From assembly GCA_013166775.1 (NCBI GenBank), contig JABLTJ010000006.1:1-64000 (forward strand): DNA of 64,000 nt, in the 5' to 3' direction. Shown here piece by piece: positions 9,009 to 16,561 of the stretch. This DNA is from Promethearchaeati archaeon. Lineage in GTDB: Archaea; Asgardarchaeota; Heimdallarchaeia; Heimdallarchaeales; Heimdallarchaeaceae. A program made the translations under genes and the position numbers. Each line of letters starts with the position of its first letter. Within the stretch, counting starts at the first letter, position 1. The notes below the pieces were generated by a model. It saw only the letters and a program-made list of their open reading frames with translations, made no database searches and was not told the DNA's origin.

Positions 9009-10360
9009 AGTTTCTTCTTTTCAATCTTTTTTATTTTCTTTACCCATTTATCAAAACCATCAGGGTTTGACGGATAATTATTTGATATTTTCTTTATTTT
9101 CTCAGCTAATAAAATTCCTTTAGCTACTTTTATTAATAATCTTGGTTTTCTGATTCCTTGATATATTTTCTTAGCGATTGGTAACTTCACAGCATATGAT
9201 ATCATTATTGCATCTACATCCTCTTGTGAAATTATTCCTCTCTCAAATAAATACGAAAAATCACTGAAAGGTACGGCATTCAGTAACTTGTGAACAGCAA
9301 TCCCCAAACCTGCATCATAACCATAAAGGTTCCATATTTTCTTATTATACTCCCATAGAGTCTCTTCATCATATTTCTGATTTCGAACAGTTTTTTCGAT
9401 AATCTCTGAAGCATAGAAACCACTTAGAAGGGCTGGACCATGTCCTTCGCCGCTTATTGGATTAACTAGAGCACCAGCATCACCGCAGGCAATAAAACCA
9501 TCCGCAACTAACGAATATAATGGTAATCTACCAGTTAATAAATCTCCAGCCCCATCAACAACTTTTGCGTCAGGAAAGAACTTATTTCTCAATTGCTGAA
9601 GTACATTTTTCGCATTATAATGCTTGTTTTTTTCGTTGATTAACCATCCTACTCCAATATTAAGAGTGGTTTCCCCTTTGGAGAATATCCAAAAGTAACC
9701 AGGAGGAGGTAGTTCTTCATGATACTCAATTCTCATCTGATATTGATAATCATGAAGTTTGGGAGTTTCAATAATTTCTCTGTAAGAAATTATGATCTCA
9801 GTATTGGGAAGTTTCTTTGGAAACTTGGATGATATAGTCTCAGGAATATTTCTTCGAACAATTCCTGGAACACCAGAACAATCAGCGACAATTTTAGCGT
9901 AAATATTGATCTTTTTACCATCTTCTAAGCGAACCTTACAACCTACTACTTTGTTTTTCTTTACAATTGTATCCACTACTTTATGACTGTGTTTAATCTC
10001 AATCAAAGGAAAATCAACCAATGATTTCAGCAATCGTTGACCATATTCTAATCTATCAATTGTTTGTGATACAAAAGGTATCTCCAATTCAAATCCTAGG
10101 ACTGGACGAAAATGAGCACTTGCTAAATCTTCACTTATTTCTTCTCCCTTTGGTTGTAGAATTCCGCAAAGCTCAAATAAACGTCGGGTTGAATTTGGTG
10201 ATAGAGCATCACCACAAGGCTTATATCCAATTTTAGAACGAGGTTTCTGATCAACTAGTATGCAAGGGATATGTTTTTTTCCTAAATTTATTGCTAAGCT
10301 TAAACCTGCAGGTCCAGCTCCAACAATTAAAACATCAGTTTTTATATCCAAGTCCAACAT
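9005..10360 (-). CDS. Geranylgeranyl reductase family FAD-dependent oxidoreductase
   Basis: Flavoprotein of the geranylgeranyl/digeranylgeranylglycerophospholipid reductase family, which saturates isoprenoid double bonds, in archaea usually in membrane lipids. It has an N-terminal FAD dinucleotide-binding motif GAGPAGLS (about residues 15-22), the family 'KPCGDALS' motif (about residues 47-54), and the second FAD motif 'ACGDAGALVNPISGEG' near residue 290. The length of 451 residues is normal. It overlaps the end of the ABC operon by 4 nt on the opposite strand. Menaquinone or other isoprenoid substrates are possible alternatives to lipids. Confidence 0.85.
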   Translation of the reverse strand: MLDLDIKTDVLIVGAGPAGLSLAINLGKKHIPCILVDQKPRSKIGYKPCGDALSPNSTRRLFELCGILQPKGEEISEDLASAHFRPVLGFELEIPFVSQTIDRLEYGQRLLKSLVDFPLIEIKHSHKVVDTIVKKNKVVGCKVRLEDGKKINIYAKIVADCSGVPGIVRRNIPETISSKFPKKLPNTEIIISYREIIETPKLHDYQYQMRIEYHEELPPPGYFWIFSKGETTLNIGVGWLINEKNKHYNAKNVLQQLRNKFFPDAKVVDGAGDLLTGRLPLYSLVADGFIACGDAGALVNPISGEGHGPALLSGFYASEIIEKTVRNQKYDEETLWEYNKKIWNLYGYDAGLGIAVHKLLNAVPFSDFSYLFERGIISQEDVDAIMISYAVKLPIAKKIYQGIRKPRLLIKVAKGILLAEKIKKISNNYPSNPDGFDKWVKKIKKIEKKKL

Positions 10361-10427
10361 TCAATTTTTCAAAGAAGATATACAATAAAAATCTTTCAGT
10401 TGACAATTTCCTCCAAAACTGAGAGCT

Positions 10428-10435
10428 TAAATATT
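10428..10435 (+). promoter_or_regulatory. TATA-like box of the DinB-like gene
   Basis: TTAAATAT is centred about 28 nt before the ATG at 10459. This spacing supports that ATG as the start, and a leaderless transcript, over the upstream in-frame TTG at 10435. Confidence 0.5.
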
Positions 10436-10458
10436 TGTTGACATTTTTTCTCTTGCTC

Positions 10459-10920
10459 ATGAATCAAACAAAAATTAACTTTTATTTAGAAATAATCAGG
10501 AAATCTCATGATGCTTTTAAAGAATTCTTAGTACATTTACCTGAGGGTATTCTTAACTGGGAACTGCACGAATTTGCAAATACTGTAAACTGGATGGTTC
10601 AGCATATAATCCATGATCAAATGTGGATAGCAAATGTAATATTGAATAATCAAAATGAAGGAAAGCATTTCAAAAAAGAATCTAAAGATATTACCTTAGA
10701 AGATATGCTTGAAACATATGATAACCTTACATCTAAAACTGAATCGATGTTTCAAAGACTAAAAGATGAACATTTAACTGAAAGTAGAAGCTATAAAGAT
10801 TATCTAATGTCAGTTGAAGAATGGTTCTTTGAATACATTCACCATTTAAATCAGCATGCTGGGGAACTAGCTCTCTATCTTACTATCTGGAAAAGGGAGC
10901 AAAGAAGCTCCAAAAACTAA
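10459..10920 (+). CDS. DinB-like four-helix metal-binding protein
   Basis: Small four-helix-bundle protein of the DinB/YfiT superfamily. Members bind a divalent metal through three histidines, and some are thiol (bacillithiol or mycothiol) S-transferases. Histidines fit the pattern: one in 'WMVQHIIHDQMW' (about residue 45) and two in 'HHLNQHAGEL' near the C terminus. The ATG at 10459 is chosen because it sits at leaderless distance from a TATA-like box. It stands alone and ends 6 nt from the convergent CDF transporter gene. The specific substrate is unknown. Confidence 0.75.
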   Translation: MNQTKINFYLEIIRKSHDAFKEFLVHLPEGILNWELHEFANTVNWMVQHIIHDQMWIANVILNNQNEGKHFKKESKDITLEDMLETYDNLTSKTESMFQRLKDEHLTESRSYKDYLMSVEEWFFEYIHHLNQHAGELALYLTIWKREQRSSKN

Positions 10921-10926
10921 GCAATT

Positions 10927-11811
10927 TCACTCTCCTTCTAAACTCTCTTTGGGAGTAAACGGTTCAATGTGTATGATTATGTCTTTAAAGAGACCTGTAT
11001 TCTCAAGTTTCCCTTTTACTCCTTCTGAAATCTCATGTGCTTCCAATATAGATAATTTAGGATCAACTAAAATGTGAAAATCTCCTGTATAAGTTCCTAG
11101 AACTGATCTTAAACGTATTACATGAACCTCCATTACTTCTTCTGGTGTTAGAACTATTTTCTTCAGTTTATCAACAATCTCTTCTGTCGGTCCTTTATCC
11201 AATAGCTCAGGTAATGAGGTTTTTACAATATCAAAACCAGTGACTAAAATCAATGCTACAATAATAAAAGCGCATACTGGATCCAACCACCATACATTGA
11301 AATTTGCACCAAGAAATGCGATACAGACAAAAACAGAGGCAAAAGCATCAGTTCTGTAATTCTTTGCATTAGCAATGATAACAGGTGAGTTAATTTTCTT
11401 TCCTATTCTGACGAGAATTAAAGACATTATCATTTTACCAAAAAAAGATATTATTGCTGCTGCTAAAATTAGATAATTGAATGTTAATTGAGTGCTTGCT
11501 CTCAATCTATCTATGGATTCACTAGCAATAAAATAAGAAGATATGAACAGAGTAAGTGCAATTGCTAGACTAAAAACAAATTGAAACTTATGATGACCAA
11601 AGGGATGGGAAGAATCTGCAGGTTTTTTACTGATTCTCTCTCCAACTCCTGCAAATCCAGCAGTTACAAGATCTAAAATTGAATCAAATCCATCTGCGAT
11701 TAAACTTATTGAGTTAAATAGAAAACCAATTACAAGTTTTAGAATCACAAGTAAAGCGTTAACTCCTATTGAAAGGATAATAGAAATTGTTGTCAAACTG
11801 AAAGTTACCAT
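10927..11811 (-). CDS. Cation diffusion facilitator (CDF) family metal transporter
   Basis: Proton-coupled efflux transporter for divalent metals such as Zn, Mn or Fe. Six membrane helices are visible, with the transport-site aspartates in 'ADGFDSILD' (helix 2) and 'NYRTDAFAS' (helix 5), followed by a C-terminal cytoplasmic domain ending in metal-binding-type 'VHVIRLRS' and 'FHILVDP' strands. The ATG at 11811 places helix 1 close to the N terminus. The frame extends to a TTG at 11895, which would overlap tldE by 43 nt and add a basic leader. It lies just after tldD-tldE on the same strand, so probably the same transcript. The metal is not predictable. Confidence 0.85.
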   Translation of the reverse strand: MVTFSLTTISIILSIGVNALLVILKLVIGFLFNSISLIADGFDSILDLVTAGFAGVGERISKKPADSSHPFGHHKFQFVFSLAIALTLFISSYFIASESIDRLRASTQLTFNYLILAAAIISFFGKMIMSLILVRIGKKINSPVIIANAKNYRTDAFASVFVCIAFLGANFNVWWLDPVCAFIIVALILVTGFDIVKTSLPELLDKGPTEEIVDKLKKIVLTPEEVMEVHVIRLRSVLGTYTGDFHILVDPKLSILEAHEISEGVKGKLENTGLFKDIIIHIEPFTPKESLEGE

Positions 11812-11852
11812 TAAGAAGAAAGAAGGTAACCATGAAATAAATCTTATGGTAT

Positions 11853-13202
11853 TTATTTTCCTCCGCTTATTCGGATTGGAGATAGTAAAATCCAAGGAGC
11901 TATATGACCACTTCTATTTTCTGTTTCTTTGCTGACCTCTTCGATTTTATCAAAAATATCGTATACTGTGCATCCTACCACAGCTTCTTTAACTGGATAT
12001 TGGATTTCTCCATCTTTAACATAGAATCCTTGGTTGATTTGATCGGAAATTTGGGGACGATTACCACTAGATTCAAGGGATGAATCAATTAATAATATAC
12101 CCTCTTTCAAATCACTTAAAATTGCATCTTTAGAGATATCCCCGTTTTTAAAATTCAAAGAATATGGAGAAGGTCTTGGTTTCGATGCAAAAGAAAATCT
12201 TGATGCATGTCCTGTATTCTCTAATTCAACTAAAGGAGCAGTGTAAGAATCTGTGATATATGTTTGAAGAATACCTTCCTCTACTAATTGAATTTTCTTT
12301 GGAACTACACCTTCATCATCAAATGGAGCAGAATCTACTCCTCCTGGGTAAAGTGGATCGTCAAAAACACTTAGTTTGGGAGAACCTATTTGATCACCTA
12401 TTTTATCAACGAAGAAAGCTGTTCTGTTGAATACATTGAATGCATTTATACCATTAGCTAATATTGGAGCTAAGGTGCCATAAGTTGTTTCTGGATCCAT
12501 AAGTATAGGAAGATTTGTTGTATCTATCTTTTGAGCACCAAGCATTTTAAGGGCTCTCTCTCCAGATAATTTGCCGATTGAGAGATAATCAAATTTCTTG
12601 AGAGTAGTTTGTGCATCATAATGATAAGAACTACCGATATCGTCTCCTTCACTAATTTTTGTACTAAGAAAACCACTAACAGATGTTTGCATAGAAAATC
12701 TATCTACTCCTGCTGAATTTATAATATAGCGTTCTCCCTTACCTGCTGAAAAATTACCACCAATTATAGCATCCTCTCTAATTTTAGCTTCTTGAATGGT
12801 AGCTAAGATTAATTCTGTAAAGTCTTCAATGGACAGTTCTGAAATATTATCATCACAACGGTCCGGAATAATTGGAGTAGGAGTAGTATCTGATGGTAGA
12901 GATATGAAATTAGTGTCAGGAGGGCTAATTTTTGCTAAAGAAACTGCTTCACTAACAGTTTTTTCGATTGATTCTTGAGAGAAAATAGTTGTTGAAGCCA
13001 TTCCAGTTGCTTTATTTTTAAGAATCCTGATACCTATCCCTGAATTACTTGTATCTGTAAAGCGTCTGATTGAACCTCTCTCAATTTGAACACCTCTAAC
13101 GGCACCATAGAGCGTATAAGCTTCTACTTGATCTGCTCCTTTACTAAGACCGATCCTAATTACTTTCTCTGCTAAATCATGAAGACTAAAATCTGAATTC
13201 AT
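11853..13202 (-). CDS. tldE: TldE/PmbA homologue
   Basis: Partner subunit of the TldD/TldE heterodimeric metalloprotease, which degrades unfolded peptides and in bacteria matures microcin B17 and processes CcdA. The protein lacks the HExxxH zinc motif, as expected for TldE, and keeps family features such as 'GIGIRILKNKATG' near the N terminus and the C-terminal barrel region. Its ATG overlaps the tldD stop by one base (TAATG), so translation is coupled. The length of 449 residues is normal. Confidence 0.9.
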   Translation of the reverse strand: MNSDFSLHDLAEKVIRIGLSKGADQVEAYTLYGAVRGVQIERGSIRRFTDTSNSGIGIRILKNKATGMASTTIFSQESIEKTVSEAVSLAKISPPDTNFISLPSDTTPTPIIPDRCDDNISELSIEDFTELILATIQEAKIREDAIIGGNFSAGKGERYIINSAGVDRFSMQTSVSGFLSTKISEGDDIGSSYHYDAQTTLKKFDYLSIGKLSGERALKMLGAQKIDTTNLPILMDPETTYGTLAPILANGINAFNVFNRTAFFVDKIGDQIGSPKLSVFDDPLYPGGVDSAPFDDEGVVPKKIQLVEEGILQTYITDSYTAPLVELENTGHASRFSFASKPRPSPYSLNFKNGDISKDAILSDLKEGILLIDSSLESSGNRPQISDQINQGFYVKDGEIQYPVKEAVVGCTVYDIFDKIEEVSKETENRSGHIAPWILLSPIRISGGK

Positions 13203-14596
13203 TAACTATTCCCTCCTACTACCACATCAGTAACTGCTAGATTCGGACCCCCTCCAGATACAGGAACCCATTGTCCCCCCTTCCCACAATTTCCTTTAAA
13301 AGCTGGTTCCCATTTGTTGCCAATAGCATATGAATTATTTAGAACCTCTAAGATTAGACCAGTCATACCAACGTTACCCATCAAATCTGTAATCTCTCCA
13401 TTTTCAACAAAATAACCTGATTGACAATTAAAGGAAAATTGACCTTTATCTGTGAAAACATATCCACTGTATGATTTGCATAAATATACACCATCCTTTG
13501 TTATTTCTGCTATTTCTTCTAAAGACATATCACCAGGACCAACATATGTATTACTCATTCTTGATTGAGGAGTATAATTAAAATTCATTGTTCTTCCTGC
13601 ACCGTTTGGTTCTAAATCCATAGTTTCTGCAGTTTCAAGGGTATGAAGGTATTCATTTACTACACCTTCTTTTACAAGAATTCGTTTTTGTGCTTTAGTT
13701 CCCTCAGAATCATACTTAAAAGAACCTCTAAGGGTTGGTATAGTTGGATCATCATAAACATTGATTTGTTCAACACCAACTTTTTCACCAATTTTACCTT
13801 CAAGAATTGAACGTTTAGCAATAATGGAATCTGCTTCTGTAGCGTGACCAAATGCTTCATGAATGAATACTCCTGTGAGTGAGGGATCCATTATAACTCT
13901 CATTTTACCTGAAGGCGGACTCCTTGCGCTTATGAGTTTTTCTACTTCTTCAGCAGCTTTTAATCCTTCTTTTTCAGGATTCCATCCCTCTATCAGCTCC
14001 CATCCCCCTGTTCCCCCTAGAGAATCTGTCACATTTTGCATTTTGACTCCTTCTCTCCCAATAACATTTTTGCCTATTCTAATTATATGATTTTCAGTTT
14101 CCACTTTTGTTCCTTTGTTGTTAACAATAACCTCTTCTTTATGGGATTCTTGGTAATATGATGTTGATTCTGCTATAGTATCTGAAAAATGTCTTGCTGC
14201 TTTCTCAGTTTCAATAATTTTTTCGAATTTTGCTTCTTTGTCTATTTCTCTAGGATCTATTTCGATTTTTGTAATCTCCTTTCCTTCATAGACCCACTTG
14301 TCGCTGATATTCCTTTCCTGTTTAGTATATTTCGATCCTGTTTTAGCAATTCTTATTGCTTTTTTAGCTGCTTTAATTATTGATTCTTCATCAGTATTTA
14401 CAATAGTTGTAAAACCCCAAGTATTGTCAATCAATGCTCTTATTGCGATTCCTCCCATGGTTTGATTACTAATACTGTCGAATCTTCCATTTCTGACAGT
14501 AAAGGATTCTCCCATTGAATAAGAATGTCTTATATCTAAGAAATCTTTTGGTGACAAAGGTATTTTATTTAGCGCCTGTTCCAGTTTATCTAGCAT
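13202..14596 (-). CDS. tldD: TldD metalloprotease subunit
   Basis: Catalytic subunit of the TldD/TldE protease. The zinc-binding HExxxH motif is present as 'FIHEAFGHATEAD' (about residue 248), and the C-terminal family region has 'NCGKGGQWVPVSGGGPN'. The length of 464 residues is normal. It is the first gene of a tldD-tldE-CDF transcript on the minus strand. Homologous pairs in archaea are widespread, but the natural substrates are mostly unknown. No obvious modified-peptide precursor gene is visible nearby. Confidence 0.93.
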   Translation of the reverse strand: MLDKLEQALNKIPLSPKDFLDIRHSYSMGESFTVRNGRFDSISNQTMGGIAIRALIDNTWGFTTIVNTDEESIIKAAKKAIRIAKTGSKYTKQERNISDKWVYEGKEITKIEIDPREIDKEAKFEKIIETEKAARHFSDTIAESTSYYQESHKEEVIVNNKGTKVETENHIIRIGKNVIGREGVKMQNVTDSLGGTGGWELIEGWNPEKEGLKAAEEVEKLISARSPPSGKMRVIMDPSLTGVFIHEAFGHATEADSIIAKRSILEGKIGEKVGVEQINVYDDPTIPTLRGSFKYDSEGTKAQKRILVKEGVVNEYLHTLETAETMDLEPNGAGRTMNFNYTPQSRMSNTYVGPGDMSLEEIAEITKDGVYLCKSYSGYVFTDKGQFSFNCQSGYFVENGEITDLMGNVGMTGLILEVLNNSYAIGNKWEPAFKGNCGKGGQWVPVSGGGPNLAVTDVVVGGNS

Positions 14597-14668
14597 TATG
14601 CTCTGCTCTCAAATTTGAATATTATAAATCTAATTGTAAAACAATAACCTTGATAGAGGAAAATATAT

Positions 14669-15685
14669 TTATACTCTGAAGTCGGAGATTGTGTTGCATT
14701 TTCTACACTTACAATCTTTTCCAAGATGCTTAATTTTGACATTATAATGAACTCTTTCAACTAAGATAGCTTTACAATTCTGACAATAAGTTGTGTTTAT
14801 CTCTGAATAAGGCAGATTACCAGTAAAGACATACTTCAACCCAACTTCTTCAGCTATTTTTTTTGCATTGAGAACCGTTTCGACTGGTGTAGGAGGAACA
14901 TGTTGCATTTTATAGTGAGGATAAAATCTGCTGAAATGTATCGGAACTCTATCGCTCATTACCTCAATAACCCATCTTGAAAATTGCCTTATCTCATCAT
15001 CATCGTCATTATGATTAGGAATTAAAAGCATAGTAAGCTCAACATGGACTCCATTTTCATATAAAACTCTAGCATTCTTCTTTATCTGTTCTAAACCAGG
15101 AAAGTGTGCTATGTCTCTGTAAAAATCTTCACTAAATGATTTAATATCTATGTTTGCAGCATCGATAATTGTAATAAGCTCTTCTAAGGGTTTAGCATTA
15201 ATCAACCCATTAGATACTAGTATGTTTCCAAAACCGTTTTCATGAGCTAGTGTTCCTGTCTCTCTTATCCATTCGAAATTTATCAATGGTTCATTATATG
15301 TATAGGCTAGAGTATCACAATTGTGTTTGCGAACCAGATCCATAGCATGCTCTGAAGTTATGTTAATTAGATTCTTACTCTCTGCTGAAATTTGACTGAT
15401 AGACCAGTTTTGGCACATATCACAATGTAAATTACAGCCAGCGGTTCCAAAGCTCATTGTTCGAGAGCCTGGCTTGTAATGATAGATGGGTTTCTTTTCT
15501 ATTGGATCATCATCCACAGAAGTGAATCTGTTGAAATCTAGTGCATATAGAGTTCCATCTAGATTCTTCCTTGCCTGACAATTGCCAAGTTTGTCAGGTT
15601 CAATTATGCAGCTTCTAGGACATAAAAGACAGTGAACTTTCTTTCCCTCAAGTTTTTCATAAAAATCTGCTTCAAACAACGTCAC
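14669..15685 (-). CDS. amrS: AmrS-like radical SAM enzyme (AmmeMemoRadiSam family)
   Basis: Radical S-adenosylmethionine protein of the family found with Memo and AMMECR1 proteins. The [4Fe-4S] ligand motif CxxxCxxC is present as 'GCNLHCDMCQN'. It is preceded by an extra cysteine motif 'CLLCPRSC' and followed by a C-terminal zinc-ribbon-like set (YCQNCK ... CKCRKC). No Memo or AMMECR1 gene lies in the window. The frame is open to a TTG at 15730, but the first 15 residues are hydrophobic and unlike the family. GTG at 15685 or TTG at 15679 is more likely, and no in-frame ATG exists. The reaction is unknown. Confidence 0.8.
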   Translation of the reverse strand: MTLFEADFYEKLEGKKVHCLLCPRSCIIEPDKLGNCQARKNLDGTLYALDFNRFTSVDDDPIEKKPIYHYKPGSRTMSFGTAGCNLHCDMCQNWSISQISAESKNLINITSEHAMDLVRKHNCDTLAYTYNEPLINFEWIRETGTLAHENGFGNILVSNGLINAKPLEELITIIDAANIDIKSFSEDFYRDIAHFPGLEQIKKNARVLYENGVHVELTMLLIPNHNDDDDEIRQFSRWVIEVMSDRVPIHFSRFYPHYKMQHVPPTPVETVLNAKKIAEEVGLKYVFTGNLPYSEINTTYCQNCKAILVERVHYNVKIKHLGKDCKCRKCNTISDFRV

Positions 15686-15873
15686 ATAAATCACAAATAC
15701 AATTATCGTTTGAATAATTAAACAAGTCAAAGTTTGAGGGACTATAAATTTATCTATAATCTACAAAGCCATTGAAAAGATTGTATTTACACCTCTTTTG
15801 TTACCCATATTTGAGGAACAATTACCAAAAAATAAAAAAGTAAATTAAACAAATCTAAAATGGTATAAGGACT

Positions 15874-16560
15874 ATGAATTCTGAATCTAAAAAGGAAGAA
15901 GTAGAAAAAAAAGATTTGAATATAATAAAACTAAAGAAAGGTGAAACTGTCAATATCAGCAAAGCTTTAGGTTCGAGTAAGCGATTATCAATTTTAGAGT
16001 TCTTATCCAAAGAAGAACTCAATCTCTCTGAGATAGCTGAAAAGATTGAAAGCACTCCTCAAGCAGTATACCATCATCTCCAAATTCTCGAGAAATCTAA
16101 ACTAATTCAGATTGTAAGAGAAGAACAGATAAAGAACATGGCAAAGACGATCAAGTTCTACAGAGCTACATATGAACCAGATGCAATAAACCTTATTCTT
16201 TGGGCTCCACTAGACGTTATAGAACCAACAGAACTTGAAGCAAGAGTACCTGTTCAAGAACGACCTGTCGAGAGAATAGTAAAGAAGATGGCAGATAAAG
16301 TTTTCAAAGATATTACAGATGCGAAAATAGAGGTTCTCACAGGTGTTGTGAAAGGTTTTGTAGATTTGTCACATGAGTCAATGAATTCATTACGGAAAGA
16401 TTATGGACTTGAAATGGATGAAAAACTTTGGAATTTAATTTTGTTATTCTCAAATCTATCGGTTATGAATGCTGTGAAAAAATTCTCAGAAAATAATGAA
16501 TATAGAAGGAAAATGGAAGATTTAGTATCCCTACTTTATGAAGAGTATCAAGAACTATAA
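15874..16560 (+). CDS. ArsR-type winged-helix transcriptional regulator
   Basis: DNA-binding regulator with an ArsR-like winged helix-turn-helix at about residues 33-90, including 'LSEIAEKIESTPQAVYHHL' as the HTH. The C-terminal 130 residues are helical and match no ligand-binding domain I recognise. No ArsR metal-site cysteines are visible, so metal sensing is unlikely. It stands alone between the divergent amrS-like gene and the convergent polB gene, whose ends are 1 nt apart. The shared 190-bp upstream region could hold its operator. Confidence 0.75.
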   Translation: MNSESKKEEVEKKDLNIIKLKKGETVNISKALGSSKRLSILEFLSKEELNLSEIAEKIESTPQAVYHHLQILEKSKLIQIVREEQIKNMAKTIKFYRATYEPDAINLILWAPLDVIEPTELEARVPVQERPVERIVKKMADKVFKDITDAKIEVLTGVVKGFVDLSHESMNSLRKDYGLEMDEKLWNLILLFSNLSVMNAVKKFSENNEYRRKMEDLVSLLYEEYQEL

Positions 16561-16561
16561 T